From assembly GCF_016785095.1 (NCBI RefSeq), contig NZ_JAEKJB010000008.1, positions 124,001 through 188,000 on the forward strand: a stretch of DNA of 64,000 nt. Reading direction: 5' to 3'. Numbering within the stretch: the stretch's first letter is position 1; each line of letters begins with the position of its first letter. This DNA is from Alloalcanivorax marinus. Lineage in GTDB: Bacteria; Pseudomonadota; Gammaproteobacteria; Pseudomonadales; Alcanivoracaceae. The position numbers and the translations under genes were made by a program. Below are positions 48,968 through 61,161 of this stretch, one piece after another. The notes below the pieces were generated by a model that was not told the DNA's origin, did not search any database, and saw nothing but the letters and a program-made list of their open reading frames with translations.

Positions 48968-48995
48968 TTGCATTTTCTCCGGGCTCAGGTAGAAT
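48968..48995 (+). promoter_or_regulatory. Sigma-70 promoter of the rpsU operon
   Basis: TTGCAT (48968-48973) and TAGAAT (48990-48995) are separated by 16 bases, about 100 bases ahead of rpsU. It is the only good plus-strand match I saw in the 203-base tsaD/rpsU gap. Confidence 0.65.
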
Positions 48996-49098
48996 TCGCG
49001 CCTCGCTGTCTGGGTGGCCCATTGCCGCCCCAGGGACACCTGAGCCCCGACAGCCCCAATTAACCGCAATATTCAATATTCAAGGTAGGTGATACTTC

Positions 49099-49314
49099 AT
49101 GCCTCAGGTGAAAGTGAAAGAAGGCGAACCCTTCGACGTGGCCCTGCGCCGTTTCAAGCGTTCCTGCGAAAAAGCCGGTGTGCTCTCCGAAGTCCGTCGT
49201 CGCGAGAACTACGAGAAGCCCACCCAGGAGCGTAAGCGCAAGCGGGCCGCCGCTGTAAAGCGTCACCTGAAAAAGCTGCAGCGCGAGCAGCTGGCGCGTA
49301 AGCGTCTGTACTAA
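49099..49314 (+). CDS. rpsU: 30S ribosomal protein S21
   Basis: 71 aa, full length and identical in layout to pseudomonad S21 ([20 protein letters not shown] ... LARKRLY). It begins the macromolecular synthesis cluster rpsU-yqeY-dnaG-rpoD, with yqeY inserted compared with the enteric order. Confidence 0.98.
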   Translation: MPQVKVKEGEPFDVALRRFKRSCEKAGVLSEVRRRENYEKPTQERKRKRAAAVKRHLKKLQREQLARKRLY

Positions 49315-49353
49315 GGACAACGCCGGGCCCCGCCCGGCGTTTCCGGTTTCGTC

Positions 49354-49800
49354 ATGAGCGCGCTCCAGGACCAACTCAACGCCGCCGTGAAGGACGCCAT
49401 GCGCGCCAGGGATAAAGCGCGCCTGGGAACGCTTCGCATGGCCACCGCCGCGATCAAGCAGGTCGAGGTGGATGAACGTATTGAGCTGGACGACGCGCGC
49501 GTTCTGGCGCTGCTCGACAAGCAGATCAAGCAGCGCAAGGATGCCGCCAGCCAGTACCGCGACGCCAACCGGGCCGATCTGGCCGAGGTGGAAGAAGCGG
49601 AAATCGCGGTGCTCCAGGAATTCCTGCCCACCCAGCTTGACGAGACGGAAATCCAGGCTCTGATCGAGCAGGCCATCGCCCAGACCGGTGCCTCCGGCAT
49701 GCAGGACATGGGCAAGGTGATGGGCGTGCTCAAGCCGCGGTTGCAGGGCCGCGCCGACATCGGCGCCGTCAGCGGCAAGGTCAAACAACGTCTAGCCTAG
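49354..49800 (+). CDS. GatB/YqeY domain protein
   Basis: 148 aa. The free-standing YqeY domain resembles the tRNA-binding tail of the amidotransferase subunit GatB. Typical are LKDQLNAAVKDAMRARDK-type N-terminus, LRMATAAIKQVEVDE, FLPTQLDETEIQALIE and GKVMGVLKPRLQGRADIGAVS. Its role outside GatCAB is not established. It lies between rpsU and dnaG. Confidence 0.92.
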   Translation: MSALQDQLNAAVKDAMRARDKARLGTLRMATAAIKQVEVDERIELDDARVLALLDKQIKQRKDAASQYRDANRADLAEVEEAEIAVLQEFLPTQLDETEIQALIEQAIAQTGASGMQDMGKVMGVLKPRLQGRADIGAVSGKVKQRLA

Positions 49801-49862
49801 GATCATCGCTGGCCCGCGCCATTGCTTGATCCGGCGCGTCACTGCGAGGAAGATTCCCTTCC

Positions 49863-51788
49863 ATGGCCGGCCGCATTCCCGAACACTTCATCCAGGATCT
49901 TCTGGCGCGCACCGATCTGGTGGCGCTGATCGATTCCCGCGTGCCCCTGAAAAAGACCGGCCGCAACTATTCGGCCTGCTGCCCCTTCCATCAGGAAAAG
50001 ACGCCTTCTTTCACCGTGGCTCCGGACAAGCAGTTCTACTACTGCTTCGGCTGCGGCGCCTCCGGCAACGCGGTCGGCTTCCTGATGGAGTACGACCACC
50101 TCAGCTTCCCGGAGGCAGTGGAACAGCTGGCCACCCGGGCCGGCATGGAAGTGCCCCGCGAGGGGGGCGGCGACGCCCGCAAGGAAAAGGCCCGCCGCGA
50201 CCGGCTGCAGACCCTCTATGACCTGCTGGCCCGGGCGGAACGCTTCTACCGCCAGCAGCTCAAGCACGCCCCGGAGCGCCAGAAGGCGGTGAGCTACCTC
50301 AAGGGTCGCGGCCTCACCGGCCAGATCGCCGCCCGCTACGGGCTCGGCTTCGCGCCACCGGGCTACGACAATCTGAGCCAGGGCCTGAGCCTGGACAACG
50401 AGGGCATCGAACAGGCCCTCACCGCCGGCCTGCTGGTGCGCAAGGAAGACAGCGGTCGCACCTACGACAAATTCCGCGACCGCATCCAGTTCCCGATCCG
50501 CGATGGCCGTGGCCGCACCATCGGCTTCGGCGGCCGGGTACTCGGCGACGGCAAGCCCAAATACCTGAACAGCCCGGAAACTCCGGTGTTCCACAAGGGC
50601 AAGGAACTGTACGGCCTGTGGGAGTGGCGCCAGAGCCGGGACAAGACCGACCGCCTGTACGTGGTGGAAGGCTACATGGACGTGATCGCCCTGGCCCAGC
50701 ATGGCGTGCCCAACGCGGTGGCCACCCTGGGCACCGCCACCAGCGAGGACCACTGCCACACCCTGTTCCGGCAGGTTAACGAGGTGGTGTTCTGCTTCGA
50801 CGGCGACAACGCCGGCCGGCGCGCCGCCTGGCGGGCCCTGGAATCCGCCCTGCCGGTGCTGGACGACGGCAAGCAGGCGCGTTTTTTGTTCCTGCCCGAA
50901 GGCGAGGACCCGGACACGCTGGTACGCGCCCAGGGCCCGGAAGCTTTGTTAGCGCTCACTGACAAAGCGGACACCCTGGCCACCTATCTGTTCCGGCACC
51001 TCTCCGAAGGGCTGGACCTGAACACCGTGGACGGTCGCGCCCGCCTGGCCCGGCTCGCCCTGCCGTTCCTCGACAAACCCGCCGGCCCGGTCTACCGGGC
51101 TCTGCTGGAAGAGGAACTGGCGCGGCTCACCCGGCTGGAACGCGGCGCCCTGGAAAAACTCCGCGAAAGCCTGCCCAAACCGCGCCGGACGGCTCCGGAA
51201 CCGCCGCCGGCACGGCCCGAACCGGCGCCCAGGGACGCTGATCCCGGGCCCTGGGACACACCACCGCCGGAAGGCGACCCGGGCCCGCCACCAGACTGGG
51301 CGGATTTCCCCGAGGGAAACGCCCCGGCCCGACCTCCACGCCGGCGTCCGCCGCGCTCCCGGGGCGCCGGCCTGACCCTGGTGGAGCGGTTGGTGCTGGT
51401 GCTCCTCTCGCACCCGCAGGTGCTGGATGAACACCCCCTGCCAGAGGGCCTGGAGGAGCTGGAACTGGACCAGCGCGACCTGCTGCAGCAGGTGGCCGCC
51501 ACCGCCCGGGACCAGGGCGGCTCGCCGGCCGCGCTGCTGGGTGCCGCCATGGCCCTGGACCATGGCGAATCCCTGTCGGCGCTACTGCGCGAGGCGCTCA
51601 AGCCGCCCATGGACGCGGACGTGGCGCGCCGCTACTGGGAAGACGCCCTGGGGCACCTGCGCATCCTCGCTCTGGAGCAGGCCCTTGAAGAAGAGCAGCG
51701 CCGCCCCAATCCTGACGCATCCCGCCTCGGGGAGCTGATCCAGGCGCTCTCCCAGGCCCGCTCCCGGGCCCGCCAGGGGCCCGTCTGA
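49863..51788 (+). CDS. dnaG: DNA primase
   Basis: 641 aa. The N-terminal CHC2 zinc finger has Cys40, His43, Cys61 and Cys64. The TOPRIM core follows with VVEGYMDVIALAQHG and FCFDGDNAGRRAA metal ligands. A Pro-rich linker (about 440-500) joins to the C-terminal DnaB-interacting helical domain. The enzyme primes replication. The Pro-rich linker is longer than I expect for E. coli DnaG. Confidence 0.97.
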   Translation: MAGRIPEHFIQDLLARTDLVALIDSRVPLKKTGRNYSACCPFHQEKTPSFTVAPDKQFYYCFGCGASGNAVGFLMEYDHLSFPEAVEQLATRAGMEVPREGGGDARKEKARRDRLQTLYDLLARAERFYRQQLKHAPERQKAVSYLKGRGLTGQIAARYGLGFAPPGYDNLSQGLSLDNEGIEQALTAGLLVRKEDSGRTYDKFRDRIQFPIRDGRGRTIGFGGRVLGDGKPKYLNSPETPVFHKGKELYGLWEWRQSRDKTDRLYVVEGYMDVIALAQHGVPNAVATLGTATSEDHCHTLFRQVNEVVFCFDGDNAGRRAAWRALESALPVLDDGKQARFLFLPEGEDPDTLVRAQGPEALLALTDKADTLATYLFRHLSEGLDLNTVDGRARLARLALPFLDKPAGPVYRALLEEELARLTRLERGALEKLRESLPKPRRTAPEPPPARPEPAPRDADPGPWDTPPPEGDPGPPPDWADFPEGNAPARPPRRRPPRSRGAGLTLVERLVLVLLSHPQVLDEHPLPEGLEELELDQRDLLQQVAATARDQGGSPAALLGAAMALDHGESLSALLREALKPPMDADVARRYWEDALGHLRILALEQALEEEQRRPNPDASRLGELIQALSQARSRARQGPV

Positions 51789-51857
51789 CCGGCCCGGGCC
51801 ACCCTGGCGTGAAGACCCGGGGGCTTGACCAAACTGGCTCCAGCCCCCATATCCACG

Positions 51858-51863
51858 TATAAT
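51858..51863 (+). promoter_or_regulatory. -10-like element upstream of rpoD
   Basis: A perfect TATAAT lies 44 bases before the rpoD ATG. The nearest good -35 (TTGACC, 51825-51830) is too far at 27 bases; a poorer TGGCTC at 51835 has normal spacing. An internal rpoD promoter is plausible, in keeping with its independent control in other species. Confidence 0.5.
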
Positions 51864-51907
51864 ATGCCGTTTCCCAACGACACCTCGTCAACCTACGGAC
51901 TTTTCGC

Positions 51908-53806
<1,899 letters not shown>

Positions 53807-53823
53807 GCTGGTTTATAACTACC

Positions 53824-53859
53824 GGCCCGGACGGCATCGCCGCCCGGGCCATTTTTTTT
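53824..53859 (+). terminator. Rho-independent terminator of rpoD
   Basis: GGCCCGG pairs with CCGGGCC (with further internal GGC/GCC pairing), followed directly by A and a T8 run. It ends two bases before the tRNA gene. Confidence 0.9.
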
Positions 53860-53860
53860 G

Positions 53861-53937
<77 letters not shown>

Positions 53938-54096
53938 CTCATCCCTCATCAAACGCCGGCGCCGCCGTCCCTGGCGCCACGTGTGTGCCTCATATCACCC
54001 CAGCCGAAACATCCCTGTTTCAGCGTTCGTCCGCTGCGAAGCTGTGCTTCGGTCCTCCTCACCCCACCACTCGCTTCGCTCGCGCCGGGCAATTCG
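53938..54096. other. Non-coding gap after tRNA-Ile
   Basis: Only overlapping short open frames of poor composition are present here. I see no promoter, RNA or gene signal. Confidence 0.4.
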
Positions 54097-54174
54097 CTAT
54101 TTCTTTTCTTTCTTATCGCGGCGTTTTTCCTTCAGCGATCTTTTCGCTTTTTTCTTTTCTTTTTCCTTACTCAT
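54097..54174 (-). CDS. 25-aa lysine-rich small protein coupled to the Gre-like gene
   Basis: The ORF encodes MSKEKEKKKAKRSLKEKRRD followed by KKEKK and TAG. 14 of 25 residues are Lys and three Arg, with Glu interspersed; it is likely helical and strongly basic. An ideal AAGGAG lies seven bases upstream. Its ATG overlaps the stop of the Gre-like gene by eight bases, so the pair is probably translated together. Small Lys-rich ORFs of this style exist, as I recall, in pseudomonads, but I know no function. A nucleic-acid-binding role would be a guess from charge. Confidence 0.72.
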   Translation of the reverse strand: MSKEKEKKKAKRSLKEKRRDKKEKK

Positions 54175-54565
54175 GATTTGACTCCTTGCAGGGTTCTACT
54201 CGTGTGATCAGCACACTGTATTCGTGGCCGAGAAAACGGGGGTGGACCATGTCGCCGACGCGGGCGCCGAAGAGCGCCTCGCCGAACGGCGAGAGGATCG
54301 ATATGAAGCGGTGATTGGGCTTGGCGTGGCCGGGTTTCACCAGGACGAAATCCATTTCGCCGCCGTGGTCCAGGTCGACGATCCAGACCCGGGTGCCGAT
54401 GTCGGCGATCGCCGAGTGGTCCCGTTTACGCTTCCTTTCTTCCATTCTTGCCAACAAGCCGCCGAGCAAATGGGGGGACAACATCCACCATTCGCGAACG
54501 GACAGATATCCGCGCGCCTTTTCGGAAAAGCCGGGCAGGCGCCAACGCGCACACCGGGGCGCCAT
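54167..54565 (-). CDS. Gre/Rnk-like C-terminal domain protein
   Basis: 132 aa. The C-terminal half, about residues 55-125, resembles the GreA/GreB C-terminal FKBP-like domain shared with Rnk (SILSPFGEALFGARVGDMV is the hallmark SPxGxALxGxxxGD). It lacks the long coiled-coil of true transcript cleavage factors; the N-terminal 50 residues are basic with a short helix (EERKRKRDH). It may bind RNA polymerase like Rnk but not enter the secondary channel. The start at 54565 has AGGAG upstream. It overlaps the small basic ORF downstream. Confidence 0.75.
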   Translation of the reverse strand: MAPRCARWRLPGFSEKARGYLSVREWWMLSPHLLGGLLARMEERKRKRDHSAIADIGTRVWIVDLDHGGEMDFVLVKPGHAKPNHRFISILSPFGEALFGARVGDMVHPRFLGHEYSVLITRVEPCKESNHE

Positions 54566-54744
54566 CAGCACATCTCCTGATTGGAAATAAACAATATGGA
54601 AAACGATGAGACGCCGGACGGGCGGACCCGTCCGGCTTAGCGGAGAAAGGTGGGGGGAGTGATCAGATAAATCCGACAAATAATCACGGCGTGCCTCGAA
54701 CCATGAATGAACTCAACGTTCGACCATAGCCCAACAAAAATATA

Positions 54745-54771
54745 AAGCAAGCCGGCGTGATGAAATGCCGG
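54745..54771 (-). terminator. Probable terminator after gdhA
   Basis: On the minus strand CCGGC pairs with GCCGG next to the gdhA stop codon; after nine bases comes ATATTTTTG. The stem is short, so confidence is modest. Confidence 0.4.
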
Positions 54772-56133
<1,362 letters not shown>

Positions 56134-56257
56134 CTATAGCAAAGAGCCGAACAATGAAGCGGCTCGGAAAAAAACAAAAAAGGAATATGCGCATGATCGC
56201 CCGGAGCGGGCAGTGGACGCCAGGTGCGATGTCTCAGAGAAGAGCTTGCACCATAAA

Positions 56258-56289
56258 ATGGATTCAATATCATTATATAATGAATCCAT
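56258..56289. promoter_or_regulatory. Operator-like inverted repeat between gdhA and the amidohydrolase gene
   Basis: ATGGATTCA and TGAATCCAT are a perfect 9-bp inverted repeat with a 14-base AT-rich spacer. TATAAT-like hexamers occur within it on both strands. The layout suggests a dimeric regulator site in a divergent promoter, but no regulator gene is in the window. Confidence 0.65.
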
Positions 56290-56383
56290 ATAGGCGTTAT
56301 CTTATTCCATTGGGGCGCCTCGGGGTTCTTCTCTCAACGAACAACAATTCATCGATTCCCGCAATCCCAAACAGGAAGCGCCC

Positions 56384-57280
56384 ATGTCGACACTATCCGC
56401 GACCGTTCAAGGCGAAACGCTCGCCGTCCCTCATTCACTGGGCACCCGGCCACCCGCGACGCCCGCCCCGTTGGGCGCGGTGGACTGCCATCACCATATT
56501 TTCGATCCCCGGTTCCAGAAGTACGGGGAAATCCATGTGCCTTCCGCGACGGTGCCGGAATACCAGCTGTTCAAGCGACGCCTCGGTTTATCCCGTTCCA
56601 TCGTGGTGGCGCCGTCCAATTATGGAACCGACAACGCTTGTCTGATGGATGCCCTGGACCAACTCGGGCAGGAAGCGGCGCGGGGCGTCGCCTACACCGC
56701 CACCGACGTGAGCGTGGAAACGCTGGAATCCTTGCATTCACGGGGCGTGCGCGGCATCCGCGTCTATCTCGACAAAAACCAGATTCCCACCCGCGAGGGG
56801 GTTCGCGAACTGGGACGTAAGGTCGCGGACCTGGGCGGCTCCCTCCAGTTCGTCGGTTCATCGAGAGCCGAGGTTCTGGTGGAATGGGAAGACACCCTCC
56901 TCAATCTGCCGTGCCCGAGCGTGATTGACCACTTTGGCTGGGCGCCGCAACCCGCCGGAGTGCACAGCAAAACCGCCCGCACTCTGTTCAAACTGCTGGA
57001 AAGCGGGAAGGTGTATGTGAAGCTGTCCGGCCTGTATCTCTCGTCGGCCAGTGGTTTTCCAGATTATTCGGATCTGGATGAACTGGCGGCCGGGCTTATC
57101 GAGGCGGCGCCGGAGCGCATCCTTTGGGGGACGGACTGGCCACACCCGCAGTCGGCGATTCGGGGCCAGGTGCCAGACGGGGCGGTGCTTTTCGACCGGC
57201 TCGCCATCTGGGCGCCGTCGGCGGAGCTGCGCCGGCGGATACTGGTCGACAATCCGGACCGGCTGTACTGGTCCGACTGA
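56384..57280 (+). CDS. Amidohydrolase family (COG3618, PDC lactonase-like) hydrolase
   Basis: 298 aa TIM-barrel hydrolase of the amidohydrolase-2 family. The N-terminal DCHHHIFDPRFQKYG supplies the HxH metal-type motif, IDHFGWAP a mid-barrel His, and RILWGTDWPHPQ the family's C-terminal Asp motif. Such enzymes include 2-pyrone-4,6-dicarboxylate lactonase LigI and related lactonases. Substrate unknown. AGGAAG lies five bases before the ATG. It faces hyuA and may act on its product. Confidence 0.85.
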   Translation: MSTLSATVQGETLAVPHSLGTRPPATPAPLGAVDCHHHIFDPRFQKYGEIHVPSATVPEYQLFKRRLGLSRSIVVAPSNYGTDNACLMDALDQLGQEAARGVAYTATDVSVETLESLHSRGVRGIRVYLDKNQIPTREGVRELGRKVADLGGSLQFVGSSRAEVLVEWEDTLLNLPCPSVIDHFGWAPQPAGVHSKTARTLFKLLESGKVYVKLSGLYLSSASGFPDYSDLDELAAGLIEAAPERILWGTDWPHPQSAIRGQVPDGAVLFDRLAIWAPSAELRRRILVDNPDRLYWSD

Positions 57281-57287
57281 ACGCATC

Positions 57288-57317
57288 GCGGCGGACCGGC
57301 CATGGCCGGTCCGCCGC
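57288..57317. terminator. Perfect 30-bp palindrome between convergent genes
   Basis: The bases from 57288 to 57317 are fully self-complementary, with a central GGCCATGGCC. It lies between the stops of the amidohydrolase and hydantoinase A genes. Without a T tract, it is more likely to separate converging transcripts or act as an mRNA stabiliser than to be a classical terminator. Confidence 0.6.
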
Positions 57318-57331
57318 TCTACCCGGTAACG

Positions 57332-59422
57332 TTATGGCGCCGGAGCGCCTTCGATGTCGGCCACCAGGTTGAAGTTGGCGTCCACCACCACCGAGCAGTC
57401 GGGGCCGACACCGAAGGAGGATTCCCGCTCCTCGAAGACGGCGGGACCCTGGATCCGGGTGCCGGGTTTAAGGGCATAACGGTCGTAGACCTTGGCTGTG
57501 CAATCACCGAAGCCGGCGAAATGGACGCGGCGCTCGCCTCGCACCGCCGGTGTGTCCACCAGCGAATAGGCGAGACTGATATCACGGCCGGGCACACGGG
57601 CATGCAGGCGCCAGTTAATAGCCTCCACGTCATAGCCGGCCATGCTGCGGGCAAACCGATCCCGGTAGGCACGTTCGAAATTGTCGCGTACGCCCGCCTG
57701 CATGGCAGCGCCCACCGGGCCCTCTGGCAGCGCCACCTCGACCTCGAAGCCCTGGCCGACGTAGCGCATGTCAGCGGATCGGTGAACGACGATGTCCTCC
57801 CCGTTGCCACCGGCGCTGAGCAGCAGAGCCCGCGCGCGGGTCTCCATGTCATCGTACAGCCCCGCCACCGTGTCCCAGTCTACCCTCGCCAGGGGAGCGG
57901 GGTAACCGCGCACGTCGTTCACCGACGGCGCCGCCACCAGGAAACCGAAGGCCGAAATCACACCGGCGCCCATCGGCACGATTACCCGATTGAGCTTCAG
58001 CCGTTTAGCCAACGCGTAGGCGTGCACCGGCCCGGCGCCACCGAACGCCATCAGGGTATACTGACGAGGGTCGCGGCCCTTCTCGGCGAGGTGCATGCGC
58101 GTAGCGGCGGCCATGTTCTCGGTAACGATCTCCTGAATGCCGGCGGCCACTACCCGGTTTTCCAGGTTCAGTGGTTTCGCCAGGCGCTCCTCCATGGCCT
58201 TTTCCACCTCATTCATGGCCAGGCCCATTTCGCCACCAAGGAAGAAATCCGCGTCCAGATACCCCATCATCAGGTCGGAATCGGTCACCGTGGGCTCGCC
58301 CCCACCGCGACCATAGGCCACCGGCCCGGGGACCGAACCGGCGCTGCGCGGGCCGACCTTCAAGAGGCCGAGATCGTCCACCGAGCCGATTGATCCCCCG
58401 CCGGACCCGATCTCGATCATATCCACCACGGTCAGCTTCAGCGGCAGCCCGGAGCCCGGCTTGAACTTGTCCAGACGTCCGGCTTCAAACTCATGCTTAA
58501 TGTGCGGCTTGCCGCTCTCCACCAGGCACATTTTGGCCGTGGTGCCGCCCATGTCGAACGAGATCACCTTGTTTTCGTCGATACCGGCGGCGATGAAGGA
58601 CGCCGCCATGGCGCCCGCCGCCGGCCCCGATTCGAGTAACGCTACCGGAAACGCACAGGCTTCGCGCACCGTGGTAATACCGCCGCTGGAGAGCATGATG
58701 TAAAGCTCCCCGGTGAAACCGGTCGCCGCCAGATCCGACTCCAGAGCATTGAGATAACCATGCACACGGGGCTGCACATAGGCGTTCACGCAGGCGGTGT
58801 TGATGCGTTCGTATTCGTTGATCTCCGGGGCCACCTCGGACGACAGGGTGATGAGAAGATCGGGGTAGCGTTCAAGAATCAGCGCCTGCGCACGACGCTC
58901 ATGGGCCGGGTTCACGTAGGCATGGAGCATGCCAATGGCGAGCGCCTCGACATTCTGTTCCTCGACCAACACTCGGGCCGCCTCGACCACAGCGTCCTCA
59001 TCCAGCGCCACATGCTCAGCGCCATCGGCGCGCAATCGCCCGGGCACGCCAATACGACATTGCCTTGGCACAATGACGGGCACCGGTCGGGCATGCAGAT
59101 CATCCACGTCGTAGCGAATCTCCCTGCCCATTTCCAGCACGTCACGGAACCCTTCCGTGGTAATCAGGCCGACGCGGGCGCCGGTGCGCTCCAGGACCGT
59201 ATTGGTGATCAGGGTGGTACCGTGGACCACGCTGTGCACCTGGTCGATGGAGGTACCGGATTCCTTGAGCAACCGTTCAATGCCTTCCAGGATCGCCCGG
59301 CCCGGCGCCTCCGGCGTGGTCAGGCGTTTCCCGGTCCAGGTCACGCCACGGGTATCGTCGTGCAGCACCAGATCGGTGAAGGTACCGCCAATATCCACCC
59401 CGATTCGGGTCGTCTTTGTCAT
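57332..59422 (-). CDS. Hydantoinase/oxoprolinase family protein, subunit A (HyuA)
   Basis: 696 aa. The N-terminal RIGVDIGGTFTDLVLHDD is an ASKHA ATP-binding loop; HGTTLITNTVLERTGARVGLITTEGFRD and SFDMGGTTAKMCLVESG follow. Members cleave hydantoins or 5-oxoproline, or carboxylate acetone and acetophenone-like substrates using ATP, together with a B subunit. The start at 59422 (AGGAG upstream) overlaps nothing but is eleven bases from the hyuB stop. The genuine substrate is unknown. Confidence 0.92.
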   Translation of the reverse strand: MTKTTRIGVDIGGTFTDLVLHDDTRGVTWTGKRLTTPEAPGRAILEGIERLLKESGTSIDQVHSVVHGTTLITNTVLERTGARVGLITTEGFRDVLEMGREIRYDVDDLHARPVPVIVPRQCRIGVPGRLRADGAEHVALDEDAVVEAARVLVEEQNVEALAIGMLHAYVNPAHERRAQALILERYPDLLITLSSEVAPEINEYERINTACVNAYVQPRVHGYLNALESDLAATGFTGELYIMLSSGGITTVREACAFPVALLESGPAAGAMAASFIAAGIDENKVISFDMGGTTAKMCLVESGKPHIKHEFEAGRLDKFKPGSGLPLKLTVVDMIEIGSGGGSIGSVDDLGLLKVGPRSAGSVPGPVAYGRGGGEPTVTDSDLMMGYLDADFFLGGEMGLAMNEVEKAMEERLAKPLNLENRVVAAGIQEIVTENMAAATRMHLAEKGRDPRQYTLMAFGGAGPVHAYALAKRLKLNRVIVPMGAGVISAFGFLVAAPSVNDVRGYPAPLARVDWDTVAGLYDDMETRARALLLSAGGNGEDIVVHRSADMRYVGQGFEVEVALPEGPVGAAMQAGVRDNFERAYRDRFARSMAGYDVEAINWRLHARVPGRDISLAYSLVDTPAVRGERRVHFAGFGDCTAKVYDRYALKPGTRIQGPAVFEERESSFGVGPDCSVVVDANFNLVADIEGAPAP

Positions 59423-59433
59423 GCTGTCTCCTG

Positions 59434-61101
59434 TCATTGTCCGGCCACCGTGTCGGTCGGGTCATAGCCGTAATCCCGTATCGCCGCCTCTTTGCTCACC
59501 AGGCCCGCGTCAATGTCCGCCGCGATGGCCGCGCGGTCCCGGGCGGCGGGCGGTCCATAGCCGCCGCCCCCCGCGAACGAGACGGTGACGCTGGCGTCCG
59601 CCGGCATCATGGTCATGGACTTAAGCGAGGCGCTCTCGCCATGAGAAAAGGTGGCCCGCCCCCCGGCGCCGGGGGCACCGCCGAGAATCCCTACCGGCGG
59701 GTTCTTCTCCCGGTCACCCACCAGGGCGACCCGCATCGGCGCGCCGGTGATGTTCTCCACCCGCACATCCTGACCGAGACCGCCGCGGTAACGTCCGGCA
59801 CCGCCGGAATCCGGCCGGTATTCCTTTTTCAGAAACAGGATCGGTGCTTCCACCTCCAGTGCCTCGATACTGCCGCTGCCGGAGTTGGAGGGGAACGCCG
59901 TGGTCGACAGGCCATCGTGCCGCGACGAAGCCCCCATCCCCGCGCAGGCGAAGAGGATCATGCTGAACGGTTTTTGTTGCGCGTCGCGGCCCACCAGCTG
60001 AACCCGCAACGCCGGCGCGCCGCCGCTGTCGGCGATCACCGACTCGGGCACCGTCTCCGCCAAGGCCTGATAAATCAGGCAAGACAGCATATGGCCGGTC
60101 AGATGGCGCGCCATCACCGGAGCCGGGAAGCGGGCATTGACGATCGATCCTTCCGGGGCGCTCACCGTGATCGGACGATAGGAGCCTTCGTTCCGGCGGG
60201 TGTGGGGATCAAGCAATATCTTCACCGGATAGATGGAATAGGCCGTGGTGTAATTGATCGTGCAGTTGATCGAGTGATTGACCTGGGGCGAGCTGCCCTC
60301 GTAGTCGATGTGCATCCGGTCGCCCGCCACCGTGATCGAGCATTCGATCCGTGTGGGCTGCCCTTCCACGCCATCGGCATCCAGCGAAGAGCGGTACACG
60401 CCATCCGGAAGCGCTTCGATTTCCTTGCGCATGACCCGCTCGGCGGCATCGTGCATAGCGGTGGACAACATCACCAGGTCCTGCTGGCCGGTCTCCAAGA
60501 GAAACTCGACGACGCGCCGGCGACACACGTCATGGGCCGCCATCTGCGCCTCCAGATCACCCAACACCTGATCGGAATAACGCACATTATCAAGCAGGAA
60601 ATCGACGAAATCCTGATTGCGCTCGCCGGCCCGGGCAATGCGCACCGGGGGAATCAGCAGGCCTTCGGAGATCAGTTCCGTGGCGCCCATGGTCGGCGTG
60701 CCACCGATGTCGGGCACATGGGCCGCCGTGGCCGAGAAACCGACCAGGCGGTCCCCGTGAAAGATCGGCGCCACCATGGCGATGTCCGGCAGGTGGCCGG
60801 TGGCCATCCACGGATGGTTGGTGATCACGCAATCCCCGGGGCGCCAGGTGTCGACCGGAAACTTCTCCAGTATATGCCGCGTCATCACGCCCATGATGGC
60901 GTGAAACGCCGGAATACCGGCCCGGCATTCGGCGATGGTCTCGCCGTCCGCATTCAGCAGCACCACCGAGTAATCGTTCGCCTCGCGGATAATGGTGGAG
61001 AACGCCGTGCGCAACAAAGTGGTCGCGGCTTCGTCGGCGATCGCCGCGAGACGGCTCCACCATACTTCCAGCGTAATCGGGTTGATATTCTCTTCCGTCA
61101 T
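59434..61101 (-). CDS. Hydantoinase B/oxoprolinase family protein (HyuB)
   Basis: 555 aa. Conserved landmarks are EVWWSRLAAIADEAATTLLRTAFSTIIREANDYSV near the start, GDCVITNHPWMATGHLPDI (metal-type residues), and GGGGYGPP near the end. It forms the partner subunit of HyuA. The ATG at 61101 has AAGGA upstream; a longer frame to 61125 is possible. It sits in porin-MFS-hyuB-hyuA order, all on the minus strand. Confidence 0.92.
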   Translation of the reverse strand: MTEENINPITLEVWWSRLAAIADEAATTLLRTAFSTIIREANDYSVVLLNADGETIAECRAGIPAFHAIMGVMTRHILEKFPVDTWRPGDCVITNHPWMATGHLPDIAMVAPIFHGDRLVGFSATAAHVPDIGGTPTMGATELISEGLLIPPVRIARAGERNQDFVDFLLDNVRYSDQVLGDLEAQMAAHDVCRRRVVEFLLETGQQDLVMLSTAMHDAAERVMRKEIEALPDGVYRSSLDADGVEGQPTRIECSITVAGDRMHIDYEGSSPQVNHSINCTINYTTAYSIYPVKILLDPHTRRNEGSYRPITVSAPEGSIVNARFPAPVMARHLTGHMLSCLIYQALAETVPESVIADSGGAPALRVQLVGRDAQQKPFSMILFACAGMGASSRHDGLSTTAFPSNSGSGSIEALEVEAPILFLKKEYRPDSGGAGRYRGGLGQDVRVENITGAPMRVALVGDREKNPPVGILGGAPGAGGRATFSHGESASLKSMTMMPADASVTVSFAGGGGYGPPAARDRAAIAADIDAGLVSKEAAIRDYGYDPTDTVAGQ

Positions 61102-61161
61102 CCTGTTATTCCTTCTCTGCAACAAGCGACTTTTCCATGATGACCAATGGTGAAACCCGGC

